DNA of 64,000 bases from Notospermus geniculatus (taxonomy: Eukaryota; Nemertea; Pilidiophora; Heteronemertea; Lineidae), in NCBI GenBank assembly GCA_002633025.1, contig NMRB01001523.1, positions 53,927-117,926 on the forward strand, given 5' to 3'. Below the pieces are notes generated by a model that was not told the origin of the DNA, did no database searches, and saw nothing but the letters and a program-made list of their open reading frames with translations. The position numbers and the translations under genes are program-made. Position 1 is the first letter of the stretch, and each line of letters opens with the position of its first letter. This document shows positions 10,343 through 21,045 of the stretch, piece by piece.

Positions 10343-11290
10343 CATCATAGCTCATCCAAGGATGTTATTGCAACTGAAATTTTCAGTTTGCACCTGCTCG
10401 GTCGCATGATATTTGCTGACATCATGGCGAGATTTGATATTCAAATTTGATAACATGTGATAAATCAGAATCTGGTGATGGTAGAAGCCTAAAACCTTCA
10501 CCTACATCTAGGTTATCAAGGGTGAACTTTCAGATTACGCAATGACCTTGAAGGTCAGGGGTCAAGATCAAGGGAGACAGTTCTAAAATGCAAATCTGCT
10601 CGGAATTTCATGAGAAAACTAATTAGAAGCCTGAATTAACCATCCCCTCTAGGTTTAATCAAGGATCCTGTTCCAGTTGCGCAACTCAAGGTCAAAGGTC
10701 AAGGTCAGAGTCAACCGTCACAGATAACATTAGATAAGTCAGAACCTGGTGATGGTGGAAACCTAAAACCTTCACCTACACCAAGGTTATCACGGATGAG
10801 CTTTCAGATTACGCAGTGACCTGGGCAGTTGACCTTGGCCTCTGACCGTCCAAGTCATTACGCAATGACCTGGACGGTCAGAGGTCAAGATCAAGGTGAA
10901 ACACTTCTAAAGTGCAAGTCTTCTCGGGATTTCAGGAGAAAACTAATTAGAAGCTTGAACTACATCTCCACACGTTTTATTTGAATTATTTCAATTTATA
11001 TAGGCTATTAGGCCTTAACACAGTACGTATTGATTAAAATTAGAGGCATCCAGACCCCCCCCCCCAACGAACGATGAATTCAGCAAAAATTTACATGATA
11101 TACGGAAAACATGGCCTTTCCTGAAGTTTGAATTGGTAATTAGGCTTAAATTTGTTTAAAAAATACTTCTCCGCATCGTCGTGAAGTTGAGAAATTTTTT
11201 TTAAAATAAGTCTACAAAATTCGACCAAGAGAAAGACGATCACCATAACAGTGTGGTGCCTAAAGATTATGATATACCTGAAATGTCGGA
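10343..11290. other. Dispersed repeat DNA with GACCTTGACC-type words
   Basis: Two related stretches (about 10440-10640 and 10735-10960) share GAACCTGGTGATGG, AAAACCTTCACCTAC and a run of TCAAGGTCA words, so this is a diverged tandem repeat of about 300 bp. No gene is seen. Confidence 0.55.
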
Positions 11291-11456
11291 GCAAATGATT
11301 AATTAAAGCTGAACTGCATGAACAAAAACACCACAGCGCCGCAGTATGGTGGTCTACAGAAGTGCAAACACCCTTCGAAACACCTCCAGAACATGATAGA
11401 CCACCAGCGTATTTGGTGGCGCCACTGTATTCAATCTCAGGCTTTCTATCGAGACA
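11291..11456 (-). repeat. SINE body fragment (no head)
   Basis: The stretch contains AAAGCTGAACTGCATGAACA, then CAAACACC and AACATGATAGACC, and ends near GGCGCCACTGTATTC. The same blocks in the same order occur at 24117-24240, and inverted at 12075-12246. The tRNA-like head is absent here. Confidence 0.6.
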
Positions 11457-12050
11457 CATCAAGAGATAGTGTCCAAGTGACAGAGCCTGGGTAGAGTTAG
11501 TACAATCCGTAGGAACTTGAGCATGAGGTTGGCCAGGGTTCTTTAGTGCTTGCGCGCAGTCAAAATATGTGGTACAATGGCAATAACTTCGGCATCAACA
11601 AATAATACACCACTCGTCTGAGTTTCAGAAACTCAATTTGGTATAATTGCAAACATGTTGCACATAAATCTTATTTTATTTCTTTTGCCATAGTTTTGTT
11701 ATTTGAATATATTTTCACAGAAACGCAATGTACTTGATATGAGCAATAATGCATACATGACTCGCGCGATGTGTGTGTATTTGGAGAAAGAATATTTAAT
11801 TGATTGCGGTAATTATGACCAAAGGGATAAAATAAGAATTATCCTCAACCTATACATAATGATATCTGATGACGTTGATATACGTCAAATGAGTGTTGTA
11901 TTGTTTTTGAATGCATAAATGTTTTCAACTGGTGCTTTGGTAACACCATAAATATCAAAAAGACGTGAATACTATAGAATAGTGACCGACTTTACTCTCT
12001 GGTTCGGTAAGAACCCAATGCCTTCGACCTGCAGAAGTCACTGGATGCCA
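11457..12050. other. Spacer, nothing recognised
   Basis: The spacer lies between inverted copies of the SINE body. The 71-codon frame at 11703-11918 is AT-rich and has no recognisable motif. Confidence 0.4.
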
Positions 12051-12380
12051 TGTCTTGATGTTGCTCTATTGACTGACTCAGGGTGAATACAGTGGCGCCA
12101 CCAAATAGCCTGGTAGTCTATCATGTTTCGGAGGTGTTTTGAAAGTGCCTTATGGTCGTTTGCATTTCTCTTGACCAACACCGTGGCGTGGTGGTCATTT
12201 TTTAGTGCTCGGATCTCCAGTTTTTGTTCATGCAGTTCAGCTTTAACGAAGAAAGAGTAAAGGGTTTGCTGTGGGATTCGAACCTGCAACTGGTGAACCT
12301 GTGATCTGAAAGGAGAGAACGAGTGACTGTTAGTGAGCTAGGCTATTGGGGCGATCTGCTCGGACCACGATTTTATTAAT
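12051..12380 (-). repeat. SINE with tRNA-like head and inverted body
   Basis: On the minus strand a tRNA-like head carries the B-box sequence GGTTCGAATCC (complement at about 12272-12282), with an A-box-like stretch at about 12330-12360. The adjoining body (12075-12246) is the same as at 11291 and 24117 but in the opposite orientation relative to the head, so this copy is rearranged or chimeric. Confidence 0.55.
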
Positions 12381-13249
12381 ATTTGCCCCTTATTCAAAAT
12401 CTATTGACTTGCCTTCGCTGTGACTCACAACAGGCCAAAGGCCTATCAGACCTGAACAATGGTCGGACGCTCATTTACGGGCGGACAACCGTTGACACTA
12501 CTGTTGTAACGTTACAGAATGTCCCTACAATTCATAGTCTGGCGGACTGGTCCGCCGGACACTGGCTAACAGGGTACATTCATTAACGTTACACCGGGGC
12601 CTATTCAAACATTTCAACTGGGGCCTATTCAAACAAGGCCTGCATCAATGGGAGTTTCTGACCACGATTACCCAGTGCAACTTACACCTGTATGTCAGTC
12701 AACAAATTGGCCTATTGTGACATACCCCATGCAGAATTTCACAAAGGAACCCATCACTCCACTATTGATGTCAGTCACTCCTTTTGTGGCCAAGAGGCTA
12801 ATGAATATTCACCACTGGGTAATGCTAAAATTCTGTGCCTCAGTGCATGGAACGAATGGCAAGAACTGGGGAAAACCATTTTACAAAATCATCTGTAACA
12901 ATCCGAACAAGTGAGGATTTAAAAATCTTGATATTTTGGCCAAATTTCAAACTTTTGCCAAAAATGCATTTGTTTAATGATTTCACGTTTTATGGTCTTA
13001 AAGGGTGTCCTAATGGCCCTAGATTACGTGCATGAAAAGAAAACGTGGCTATGAAAAATATTCATGGAGATGTGCCGGAAAATTATTTAAAATTTATTTT
13101 TGACTAAGGGTGTACGTCAGAAATAGCGTTAGCGTTAGTGTTATCGTTATCGTTAACGGAGCGGTTTCTTAACCTCTCGATAGTAATAGATTTCCGTTCG
13201 TTATGACATCAACGCACACTTTATTTGCTGAATTGACGCATTCGGTGTA
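12381..13249. other. Intergenic, nothing firm
   Basis: Two overlapping frames at 12648-12914 are not supported by motifs. At about 13128-13160 there is a short (GTTAGC/GTTATC)n simple repeat. Confidence 0.4.
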
Positions 13250-13468
13250 AAGGCCTGGGTCCACTTGTGCGTTTTACGCTGCGTGATGCGTCGCATCACG
13301 CAGCGCAAAACGCACAAGTGGACCCCGACCTTAAAGGTCTCGGGCCACTTGTGCGTTTTGCGCTGCGTGATGCGTCAAATCCTTTGTTATTTTCCGCCGT
13401 TCTGCTTCCTAACAAAAGATTTGACGCATCACGCAGCGCAAAACGCACAAGTGGCCCGAGACCTTAAG
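13250..13468. mobile_element. Two adjacent hairpin MITEs with GTGCGTTTTGCGCTGCG arms
   Basis: The first hairpin (13251-13332) has arms beginning GGGTCCACTTGTGCG; the second (13333-13468) has arms beginning GGTCTCGGGCCACTTGTGCG. Both arms contain GCGTTTTGCGCTGCGTGATG-type sequence, and the second has a 50-bp loop with TTTGTTATTTTCCGCCG. They differ outside this core, so they are separate insertions or one that has grown by arm extension. Confidence 0.75.
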
Positions 13469-13619
13469 GCTTAGCGCACATGTCCGACAAAACTCGATCC
13501 GTTAGGGGTGTTTTTAAAGTTGACTGACCCAACGCTGTCAACTCGTCATTTAGCCAGGACAGTCGATTTTAACAGACACCCCTAACGCATTGAGTTTTGT
13601 CGGACATGTGCGCTAAGCT
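13469..13619. mobile_element. Hairpin MITE with TAGGGGTGTTTTTAAAG arms
   Basis: The outer arms are GCTTAGCGCACATGTCCGAC and complement; the inner arms contain TAGGGGTGTTTTTAAAG and complement. The inner arms and loop resemble the hairpin at 14300-14436, which lacks these outer arms. Confidence 0.75.
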
Positions 13620-13771
13620 TAAAGCTGCTTTTCCACGAGACGTTTGCGGAAAAAGGAGGCGGGCGCGGGTGGAAAAAAATCGATCCAACGTATTTCCCTT
13701 TCGCTGTTTCACTCGCACCCGCTCCCGCCACCGAAACCGCGTCCGCAAACGCCTCGTGGAAAAGCAGCTTA
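13620..13771. mobile_element. Hairpin MITE, GCTGCTTTTCCACGAG family
   Basis: The ends are GCTGCTTTTCCACGAGACG and CGCCTCGTGGAAAAGCAGC, with TTAA-like flanks. The interior is GC-rich (GGAGGCGGGCGCGGGTG) and contains ATCGATCCAACGTATTTCCC. Members of the same family lie at 13903-15000 (split), 14990-15113 and repeatedly in 63255-64000. Confidence 0.8.
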
Positions 13772-13902
13772 AGGGTGGGTATACACTACACGCGATTCGC
13801 ACAACGCATGCGATGGTTCTTTGTTATTTCATGCCGCAATGCCCCCTAAACAAAAGCAATTCGCGTGCGATTCCAAATCGCTTCTAGTGTATACCCACCC
13901 TA
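13772..13902. mobile_element. Hairpin MITE, GGGTGGGTATACAC family
   Basis: The ends GGGTGGGTATACACTA and TAGTGTATACCCACCC flank arms with CGCGATTCGCACAA-type words. The loop has TTTGTTATTTCATGCCGCAA, which also occurs in the loops of the MITEs at 16133 and 16354 although the arms differ. Confidence 0.8.
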
Positions 13903-15113
13903 CGGCTGCTTTTCCACGAGACGTTTGCGGGCGCGGAATGGGAGGCGGGCGCGGGTACGGGTGAAACAGCTAAAGGGAAATACGTTGGATTAGGGTTTTT
14001 TCACAGAGCACTGCTCTCCCAGGCGCATGCTTTCATCGGTATTCATATGATAATAAGGTGTTTTCGTAGTAGAGTTTAAATTGACGGAATAAGCCGCGAC
14101 GTGACAATGGGGGAGGAACTGATCAACATGTCTTTCTGTATTTGAGTGTCCGCCGAACAATAGGGTTTTTTTCACAGAGCACTGCTCTCCCAGGCGCATG
14201 CTTTTATCGGTATTCATATGATAATAAGGTGTTTTCGTGGTAGAGTTTACCACCTGTCCATTCCTGGGCCGATTTCGGATTGGTTGCTTCTCAATGCGGT
14301 ATTAGGGGTGTTTTTAAAGTCGACTGACCCAACACTTTTGGACTCGTCTGTATGGTACCGCTCTTGCCAGGTGTTAAACCGTTCATCCTCATTCAATCGG
14401 GTCAGTCGACTTTAAAAACACCCCAACCGCATTGAGATTTGCCGCCAGCACGCCTAGTTTTATTCTGTCGACAAAGAAAGAACAGAGTCTGTTGACATAC
14501 ACTAAAGCCTGGGTCACAAATGCCACCGGGCGCCGTACGATTTTCCCCACCCAGCGGCTTGCTGTGGATTTTTGAGACTGAAACTCAGATCAAACGCAAA
14601 ATCAGCTAGAAAATCAATGGTGGATTCCCCGCTTTACTCATTCAACCCAGCGCGCTGTTGATTAGCGACGCCCACTGTTCGCAGGCAATGTGCTGGTAAT
14701 TTCTAACCTGTTTCCTTGGGCGTCCGACGGTGGCGCTTCGTATCGGAGCCCGAATAGTCAGTGCCACCGTCGGAGCCCAGGGAACCAGGTTAGTAAATTT
14801 CCAGCCAATGAAACATCAGCGGTGTACAGTCATTCATTCATTCAGCCCACCCCTTATTGTAATATGAATAGTGTAGAAAGCATGCGCTTGGGAGAGCAGT
14901 GCTCCATGAAAAAAACCTATTGATCTTTTCTACTGCGTCCGCCTCCTATTCCGCGCCCGCAAACGTCTCGTGGAAAAGCAGCCTCAGGCGGACGCGGTTT
15001 CGGTGGTGGGTGCGGGTGAAACAGCTAATGGGAAATACGTTGGTTCGATTTTTTCCACCCGCGCCCGCCTCCTATTCCGCGCCCGCAAACGCCTCGTGGA
15101 AAAGCAGCTTAAG
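13903..15113. mobile_element. Split GCTGCTTTTCCACGAG-family MITEs with nested hairpins
   Basis: A 5' half at 13903-13990 (GCTGCTTTTCCACGAGACG onward) finds its other half at about 14930-14990. Between them sit inverted copies of AGAGCACTGCTCTCCCAGGCG (about 14003-14040, 14170-14215 and 14870-14915), a hairpin with TAGGGGTGTTTTTAAAG arms (14300-14436) and a hairpin with CCGACGGTGGC arms (14700-14791). A further partial family copy follows at 14990-15113. No gene is seen. Confidence 0.65.
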
Positions 15114-15232
15114 GCCTGCTTTCCAGTGGAGCGTTTCCGCGCGCATTTATGTATGATTGCGTATATCTGTGAATTTGTGACTGCCCCTATTTTTACTTTA
15201 GGCTTTTATACCTAACATTGTAATCTACTGAG
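15114..15232. other. MITE end fragment, GCCTGCTTTCCA family
   Basis: The stretch begins GGCCTGCTTTCCAGTGGAGCG, matching the ends at about 15416, 15900, 16105, 16330 and 17000. No partner end is seen directly for this copy. Confidence 0.5.
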
Positions 15233-15345
15233 GAGTCAACTATTCACTCTTCTCCTCTCTTCACTATTCACTCCTCTCCTCACTCTTCACTCTTCACTCC
15301 TCACTCGTCTCCTCTCTTCACTATTCACTCCTCTCCTCAATCTGA
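15233..15345 (+). repeat. CT-rich simple repeat
   Basis: The stretch is a pyrimidine-rich tandem repeat of TCTTCACTCCTCTCC-type words on the plus strand. Confidence 0.8.
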
Positions 15346-16132
15346 ACCATCTCACTTTCCTTATACTGAATTGGTACTGCTATCGCGTACATGTGTCTTT
15401 TCAAAAATCAAAACGCGCAGCCTGCTTTCCATTGGAGCGTTTCAGCGCGCGAGTTACACGCGCCGAGGCAAGCGAGACGCGTACGAGTTTTGTGACGTTT
15501 TCCATTCACGCGTTACGACACAGGGTGGTTGGCGCCGAATTGGTACTGCTGTCGTGTTCCCCTGACGATCTGCGGCCGCGTACATACTTTCAACATGGCT
15601 CAGAGACCATGGGTCATATGAATAAAGACGAGCAAATGCTTTTACTTCATGTACAACATTGCCTAATACATTTGTACTGAAAAATTCGAATAAAAGCATT
15701 TGCTACTCTTTATTCATATGACCCCATGTTCCAGTTGGAAAAAAAGTCGATTCGACATCGACTTTTTTTCCCGCGCGCGGGCGTCTCGCTCGCGAGAAAG
15801 CAAAGTCGATCCCCTCGTGCTGATCTCGCGATTGCCAAAACGCTTTCATGGAAACAGCCAATGAAAATGGATTGGATCGACTTTTCCGCACAGAATTCCG
15901 CACGCGGAAACGCTTCAATTGAAAGCAGGCAGGTGCGAGCAAAAACAGGCGATTTGAGATTGACTTTTTTCTCCGTGCGCGGGCCTCTCGCTCCGGAGGA
16001 AAGAAAGTCGATCCTCTCGCGCTTGTCTCGCGATTCCCGAAACGCGGTCATGGAAACGGCTAAGTGAAAATGAATTGGGTCGACTTTTCGGCACAGAATT
16101 CCGCGCACGAAAACGCTCCAATGGAAAGCAGG
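15346..16132. mobile_element. Nested hairpin MITEs, GCCTGCTTTCCATTGGAGCG family
   Basis: The outer family ends are GCCTGCTTTCCATTGGAGCG (about 15419) and complements near 15930 and 16133. Nested inside are a hairpin at 15601-15731 (arms with GGGTCATATGAATAAAGA and complement) and a palindromic stretch at about 15735-16070 with AAAGTCGATTCG-type arms. The long open frames through this stretch on both strands reflect GC-rich palindromes, not genes. Confidence 0.6.
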
Positions 16133-16480
16133 CCTAAGGCTAGGGATACACTGAACGGGATTTACCCATCGCGCGCGATTTTCGTACGAATCTCTTTTGT
16201 TTCGGAGGCATTGCGGCATGAAATAACAAAGAAACAACGCGCGCAATGGGTAAATCGCGTTCAGTGTATCCCTAGCCTAAGTGAAAATGAATTGGGTCGA
16301 CTTTTCGGCACAGAATTCCGCGCACGAAAACGCTCCAATGGAAAGCAGCCCTAAGGCTAGGGATACACTGAACGCGATTTACCCATCGCGCGCGATTTTC
16401 GCACTAATCTCTTTTGTTTCGGAGGCATTGCGGCATGAAATAACAAAGAAACAACGCGCGCGATGGGTAAATCACTTTTT
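16133..16480. mobile_element. Two tandem copies of a TAGGGATACACTGAACG hairpin MITE
   Basis: Copy 1 (about 16137-16277) has complete arms (GGCTAGGGATACACTGAACG and complement). Copy 2 (about 16354-16475) has the same left arm, loop and most of the right arm but lacks the right terminus. They are separated by a fragment with CGCACGAAAACGCTCCAATG. The loops carry the shared GCGGCATGAAATAACAAAG block. Confidence 0.8.
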
Positions 16481-16700
16481 TGCCCAAAATACCTTGGCCC
16501 AAATGTCCATTTTACATTATGTCCATATTTTTGCTCTCAGATCCTAGGAAAATGGATCTAAAGCATTTAAATTGTGAATTTTTTTTCTGGAGGAGGGCCC
16601 CAGACTCCCTGTTTGGGCTTTCACTTTCCGGTCCTGACCGCCTCCGCCGAGCTACGCACCCAACCTTTCTGTCAAACCTGGTTCGACCCTGCCAGGGACC
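16481..16700 (+). mobile_element. hAT-like fragment, CAGGGCCGGATCC family
   Basis: From about 16530 (TTTTGCTCTCAGATC) to the CCCTG near 16695 the sequence follows the element at 59902-60139, with matching blocks GGAAAATG(G/C)ATCTAAAGCA and TTTGGGCTT. The left end is missing. Confidence 0.55.
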
Positions 16701-17998
16701 TCCACTCATCAGAGGGCTGCTACGGGCCTGTTGCTTCCTCGTCCATGGACACCAGAAAATTTTTCGTCTGCTTATATACTGCGTTTTAGCATACGTTACG
16801 TGTTTCTATACGCAAACGCACCTTCTATCGCAGTTAAAAATCGCATGTAGTGTGTGCATGCACAAATGCGATGACGCGAGCGTTGCCGCATGCGCCAGCG
16901 CAACGGCTCTAGTGTAGACCCACCCTCGTGAATCGAAAAGGTCACAAAACTCGTACGCGTCTCGCTTGCCTCCTCGCGTGTAAATCGCGCGCGGAAACGC
17001 TCCAATGGAAAGCAGCCCTTGCAATATCTTGCAATATGTCCGCGCGCGATTTTTGAAAATCGCACTGCAAAACGCATACGAATCGCATGCGTCAACGCAT
17101 CGCGTTCGTTGTATCCCTAGCCTGAGGCTACGATTCGTTGACGCATGCGGCAAATGCTTTGCAAAGGTTTTGGCGCATGCGTCCCCCTATCGTATGCGAA
17201 TCACGTCAGGTGTGTCCCTCCCCTAACCTTAGCCCTTACCCGGGAGCCAACCAGAGTTCGCATAAAAGCGGAAGTCGTATCGAACATAAATGTAATTTTA
17301 CCGCATGCATGGACGTAACATCGAACATGAATATGAACTTTATCGTATGCACATATTAAGTTTTAGCGAACATAAATGTGTATATCCAATGCAAATATAT
17401 ACTTAACATAAATATGTTTGATATCGAATTTTGCAACGGATATCATGCCATATTGGACCACCATCTTTCTTGGAAAGGTTTATACGATCATTTGCCACTA
17501 AATACCCACAGCTGTCCAGGGGCGGATCCAGGATTTTCGGAGGTGGGGAGGGCCCCAGAAAATGTTTAAAAATGAGATGCATTTTCCAGGCATCTCATTC
17601 ACAAAAAAACATCACTCTGCCGCCGTAAGAGGCCACTGCTCAATCTCGTACCCAGAGTTCAATAACAACGGAACCAGCGGAACTTGAAGGAAAAACAATG
17701 TTGTTTTTTAAATAATAACTGCACTGTTCAAATCGAATTGTTAGGCGCCGAAAAAAACTAGGTCTACGGTAGGCCTAGGCCATGTAGGCCCACCGGTAGC
17801 CTAGCCTAGACTTAGCATTCCTACGGCCTACAGGCCTACATTTAGGTCTCAATCCGCACATCATGACTGCAGTCGCGTGTTGCTTACCAACACCGAGTCG
17901 CGTGTTGCTTTCAGTCAATCAGCTGAACGAACCAAGGACGATTCACGTGTTCGTTCTATCGGCTGCAGACCAGGTTCCGCTGGTTCCGCTAATTCGAC
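16701..17998. other. Repeat-rich spacer
   Basis: The spacer contains MITE fragments (16925-17020 ending in AACGCTCCAATGGAAAGCAG; 17030-17220 with CGCATGCG-type words), a stretch at 17245-17450 that is an inverted copy of 42290-42455, and a hAT-type end CAGGGGCGGATCCAGGATTT at about 17518. AGGCCTA palindromes lie at 17760-17840. No gene is supported. Confidence 0.5.
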
Positions 17999-18046
17999 AT
18001 GGCCGAGTTCAATGCCCCCATTAAACTCTGGAGAGGGGCTAGACAG
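17999..18046 (+). CDS. Possible first coding exon (16 codons)
   Basis: The reading frame ATG GCC GAG in good start context opens MAEFNAPIKLWRGARQ and ends exactly at CAG|GTGTAA, an acceptable donor. An upstream CpG-containing stretch includes a CACGTG E-box (17944-17949). No partner exon is established; a candidate small exon lies at 19268. This is a weak call. Confidence 0.3.
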
Positions 18047-18536
18047 GTGTAAAAGAAACCCAAGTCCCCCAGGAACCAAAGTCCGGTCTTATTGTTCCCC
18101 GTGATGGGATTAGAATATATGGCTAGAGAGACCATGACCATTCGAACATAGCCTTGCAATAGCGGGCTATTGTTTGGCGGACCTGCATTCCTCATTCTGC
18201 ATAATCCATCGTGTAGAAATCGGCTAACCTCTTCCTACACTCTGCAGCAAGCAGCCAGATTCCGTGTTCAACGCTTTGGGATTTTCTCGTGCGCCAATCA
18301 GAAGCATTGTTTCTTCGTCGTTCACGGAAGAAAAAATATCAATGATATCATTCTATCAAATTTTGATTGGTCAACGTCATTACCGGGAACACGTCATGCA
18401 CGTGTGTCGGTGCAAGCTTTGCCGTGATTGGTTGCTGTTTTTGTGACTGGGGAAATACGTTGAACACGGAATGTGGTTTGCTTGCGTGAAGGTCAAGGGA
18501 GGAGAAGCCGAGTGTTGACCTGAACTCAGTGAAGAT
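18047..18536. other. Spacer, nothing firm
   Basis: No clear exon or repeat boundary is seen. Open frames here are short and carry no motif. Confidence 0.4.
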
Positions 18537-19222
18537 GGCATTCCTAGGACGCTGATTCCTGTCACACCTGTACTATTTTTGCACACTGCAAATGCATCAT
18601 GCTGACGGCGGCATTCGGAACGATGTGACGGCGGATGAATTTCTGAGCGTTGCACAACCAAATGCGTAGGGATTCGAAAGAGTTCGTAGTTTATTCCTTT
18701 AAAGATAATATATCACGACTTCATTGTTTACATTCAATGTTTGTAAACATGAATGTTTACATTATGTTATTTTGGACTAAGTGGGACATGCCAACCCACC
18801 AAAATGAATACTTTTGGAATCAACAGAATTTCTAGAGGGGCAATCCACCAACAATTTGCTCATAAGACAAAGAAAGCCTGGACATAAACAAACAAAAATG
18901 TAAATAAACAATGAATTTCGTGGCCCGCGAAAATATCCGTGATATATTATCTTTAAATAAAACATTTATTCGAGAACGGAATGTTCAAATAGTAGTATTT
19001 TTACAAATACTGGGACAAATTCTATGATTACTTTATCAAATAATTTGTAAAATCGATGAGCACAAGAATCTTGTGCTGGGTTCCAGCCCTTTTCAGAGGT
19101 CTTAGCCGAGGAACGATGGTGGCGACCTCTTGAGATTGGCCACTGCTGTCTACTTCACTCCCCTACAACATATGACATCCCTAATTTCGTTCACAACTTG
19201 TTTGGTGTCATCTCGGTACCTC
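18537..19222. repeat. Duplicate copy A of the GPCR 3' end and downstream flank
   Basis: This is near-identical to 21113-21542. It starts at ATTCCTAGGACGC and ends at CATCTCGGTACCTCTG, so it includes the last 25 or so codons of the GPCR (minus strand, from about 19136) but nothing further upstream. Unlike copy B it carries a 246-bp insertion (18705-18950). It is a truncated duplicate, not a gene. Confidence 0.8.
18705..18950. mobile_element. Insertion with GATAATATATCACG inverted ends
   Basis: The inverted ends GATAATATATCACG and CGTGATATATTATC sit in a TTTAAA context on both sides. The homologous copy at about 21271 has the empty site CCTTTAAATAAAAC, so the target is TTTAAA, or TTAA if one more base belongs to the TIR. 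A second copy of the element lies at about 38215-38625, with another MITE nested in it. Confidence 0.75.
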
Positions 19223-19267
19223 TGATATAAATTTGATATATTGAATCTGTTGAAGGTGTAGGAGGTT

Positions 19268-19340
19268 GTTCCTCCAACAGCTGACAAGAAAGGAATGGCA
19301 TTGGGTGGAGTTCCACCGAAGCCAAGAAAATACCAGGTTA
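19268..19340 (+). other. Possible small internal exon
   Basis: A pyrimidine-rich acceptor (TTGTTCCTCCAACAG) is followed by an open frame reading DKKGMALGGVPPKPRKYQ up to CAG|GTTAGTG, a fair donor. The composition is protein-like, but I do not recognise it and have no partner exon in phase. Confidence 0.25.
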
Positions 19341-19410
19341 GTGAGAATACAATAGAGATTCAATGAGGGATAAAATATGTGATTACTGTGAATTTCTATA
19401 CAATAAAAGT

Positions 19411-19713
19411 AAAGGTGACCTTCCACTGGAGAGTTTTCTGTCGCAATTTTCCTTTTGTAAACTGTTGCAGGTGGACCACAATTTGCTCGTGTGTCTATTG
19501 TTGAGGACTGCCACATATTGTTCGAAAAGATTGCAGACATTTCTGTCGAGGAATAGAACATGTGCTATTCTTCGACAGAAATGTCTGCAATCTTTTCGAA
19601 CAATACGTAGTAGTCTTCAACAATAGAAGACACACGAGCAAATTTTGGTTCACCTGCAACAGTTTACAAAAGGAAAATTGCGACAGAAAACTCTCCAGTG
19701 GAAGGTCACCTTT
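19411..19713. mobile_element. 300-bp hairpin MITE
   Basis: The hairpin has nearly perfect arms of about 145 bp, starting AAAGGTGACCTTCCACTGG at the left with its complement at the right end. The turn is near 19560 (AACATGTGCTATTC). No coding content is seen. Confidence 0.85.
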
Positions 19714-20262
19714 AGGCTGTAGAAGTAGAGCTGCCACCTCACGATAAGACCTTTAACCAAATTAACCCACTACTACACTCTACCCCCACCCGAGGAAATT
19801 TCTCCGGAATTTAAAAAAAATGATGCAGGCTAGACGACATAATAAAAGAAACGAATGTGCATGAATTATATGACATGAGTTATATGATATGAATGATGTG
19901 GCTTATGATCAAAACTACAATTATGGCATCCTTGAATAAAGGCTGAATTAGCCTAAGTATCCATACCATTTAGTGCAACTTGCAACCTTTAGTAACATAA
20001 GCACCGACGGCAGTGAACACGTATTCATGATTTGAATTACGTCATCGTTTCAATACCCACACAGAATATTGTTCTCACCCAACTAATGGTGGCACCAACT
20101 CACCTATGATACCTTGGATGAACAACACAAATAGGGAACCACTACAACCAACCTACATCAATATACACAGCCGAAATGCGAACGATTCGACAGTTAATGA
20201 ATGGCCCGTCCCCGACAATAAGACAAACACCAAAACGACTTTAACAATCCAAATCCAGAGAT
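19714..20262 (-). repeat. Putative Gypsy 3' LTR and adjacent tail
   Basis: Positions 19714-19782 (GCTGTAGAAGTAGAGCTGCC onward) are repeated at 21046-21112 on the far side of the Gypsy coding fragment in the same orientation, as expected for paired LTR ends of a minus-strand element. The LTR start in this stretch is not determined. Confidence 0.5.
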
Positions 20263-21035
20263 TCAAGGCGGATCGGTCGGGATCCGAATAGCCGCATCCA
20301 GGGCGGCTTGGTGACCCTGATACCTATCATCTCTCATCAATTCCGACAACACATTAATCTTCTGTTGCCACTCGGGCACAACACTCTCAACCTGACTACT
20401 CATGACGTAGTTATCTGACCGGATCCATTCCGGTGGTCGCCTTCTCCTGCTAGGTCTAACATTCCTAGCTTCCGGTTGATCGGACTCAGAAGACACAACT
20501 GACTGATCAGAATCAGACTCATGACCCTCAGATAGCGTAGTTTGAGGCACTGGGGGAAACGAACCCGACACATCCACCAGAGTACTCCCATCATCGGGCA
20601 AATGGAACTCGATACCTCCTCTGCATTAACCGATTTATTCAAAGACCGTCTGGGCCTAGGAACAGGTTTCACTTGAGGAGATGCCGTGTGCGCATTCGCC
20701 GCGGTCGATGCAGAGTCCGGGAATGAGATGGGCAAAAGAAGATTGCGATGTAGACACTTCCGCTGACCAGAATCTGATTGGACTACGAACACAGGTATGT
20801 CAGGATTCGGCTGCTCTACTACTGTATAACATTCATCTTCCCACTTGTTAGCAAGTTTGTGCTTGCCACGATCGCCAACCCGTCGAACCAAAACTTTGTC
20901 TTGGACACACAGAGTCGCGCCTCGGACTCTTATATCATAATTCTCTTTCTGTTTGGCCCGAGCCTTTTCCATCTGTCGGCTAGCCAAATCATACGCAGTC
21001 GACAGCCGAGAACGCAACTCATCCACAAACTTCAC
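20263..21035 (-). pseudogene. Ty3/Gypsy integrase C-terminal fragment
   Basis: On the minus strand the frame opens KFVDELRSRLSTAYDLASRQ and runs through YYD-like ENYDIRVRGA, KVLVRRVGDRGKHKLANKWE and HRNLLLPI, the C-terminal region that follows the integrase core in Gypsy elements. A frame change near 20600 moves the reading to the frame ending at 20263, whose RRRRPPEWIRSDNY block is the usual tail. Only this part of pol is present: immediately upstream (21046-21112) lies LTR-end sequence, so gag, protease, RT and most of the integrase have been deleted. Confidence 0.8.
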
Positions 21036-21045
21036 TCTGGAAAGT

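Noticed and set aside
12648-13035. Three overlapping frames
   Set aside because: They overlap in different frames with no splice signals or motifs.
15703-16547. Several frames of 80-178 codons on both strands
   Set aside because: They run through GC-rich hairpin MITEs and have no homologue-like motif.
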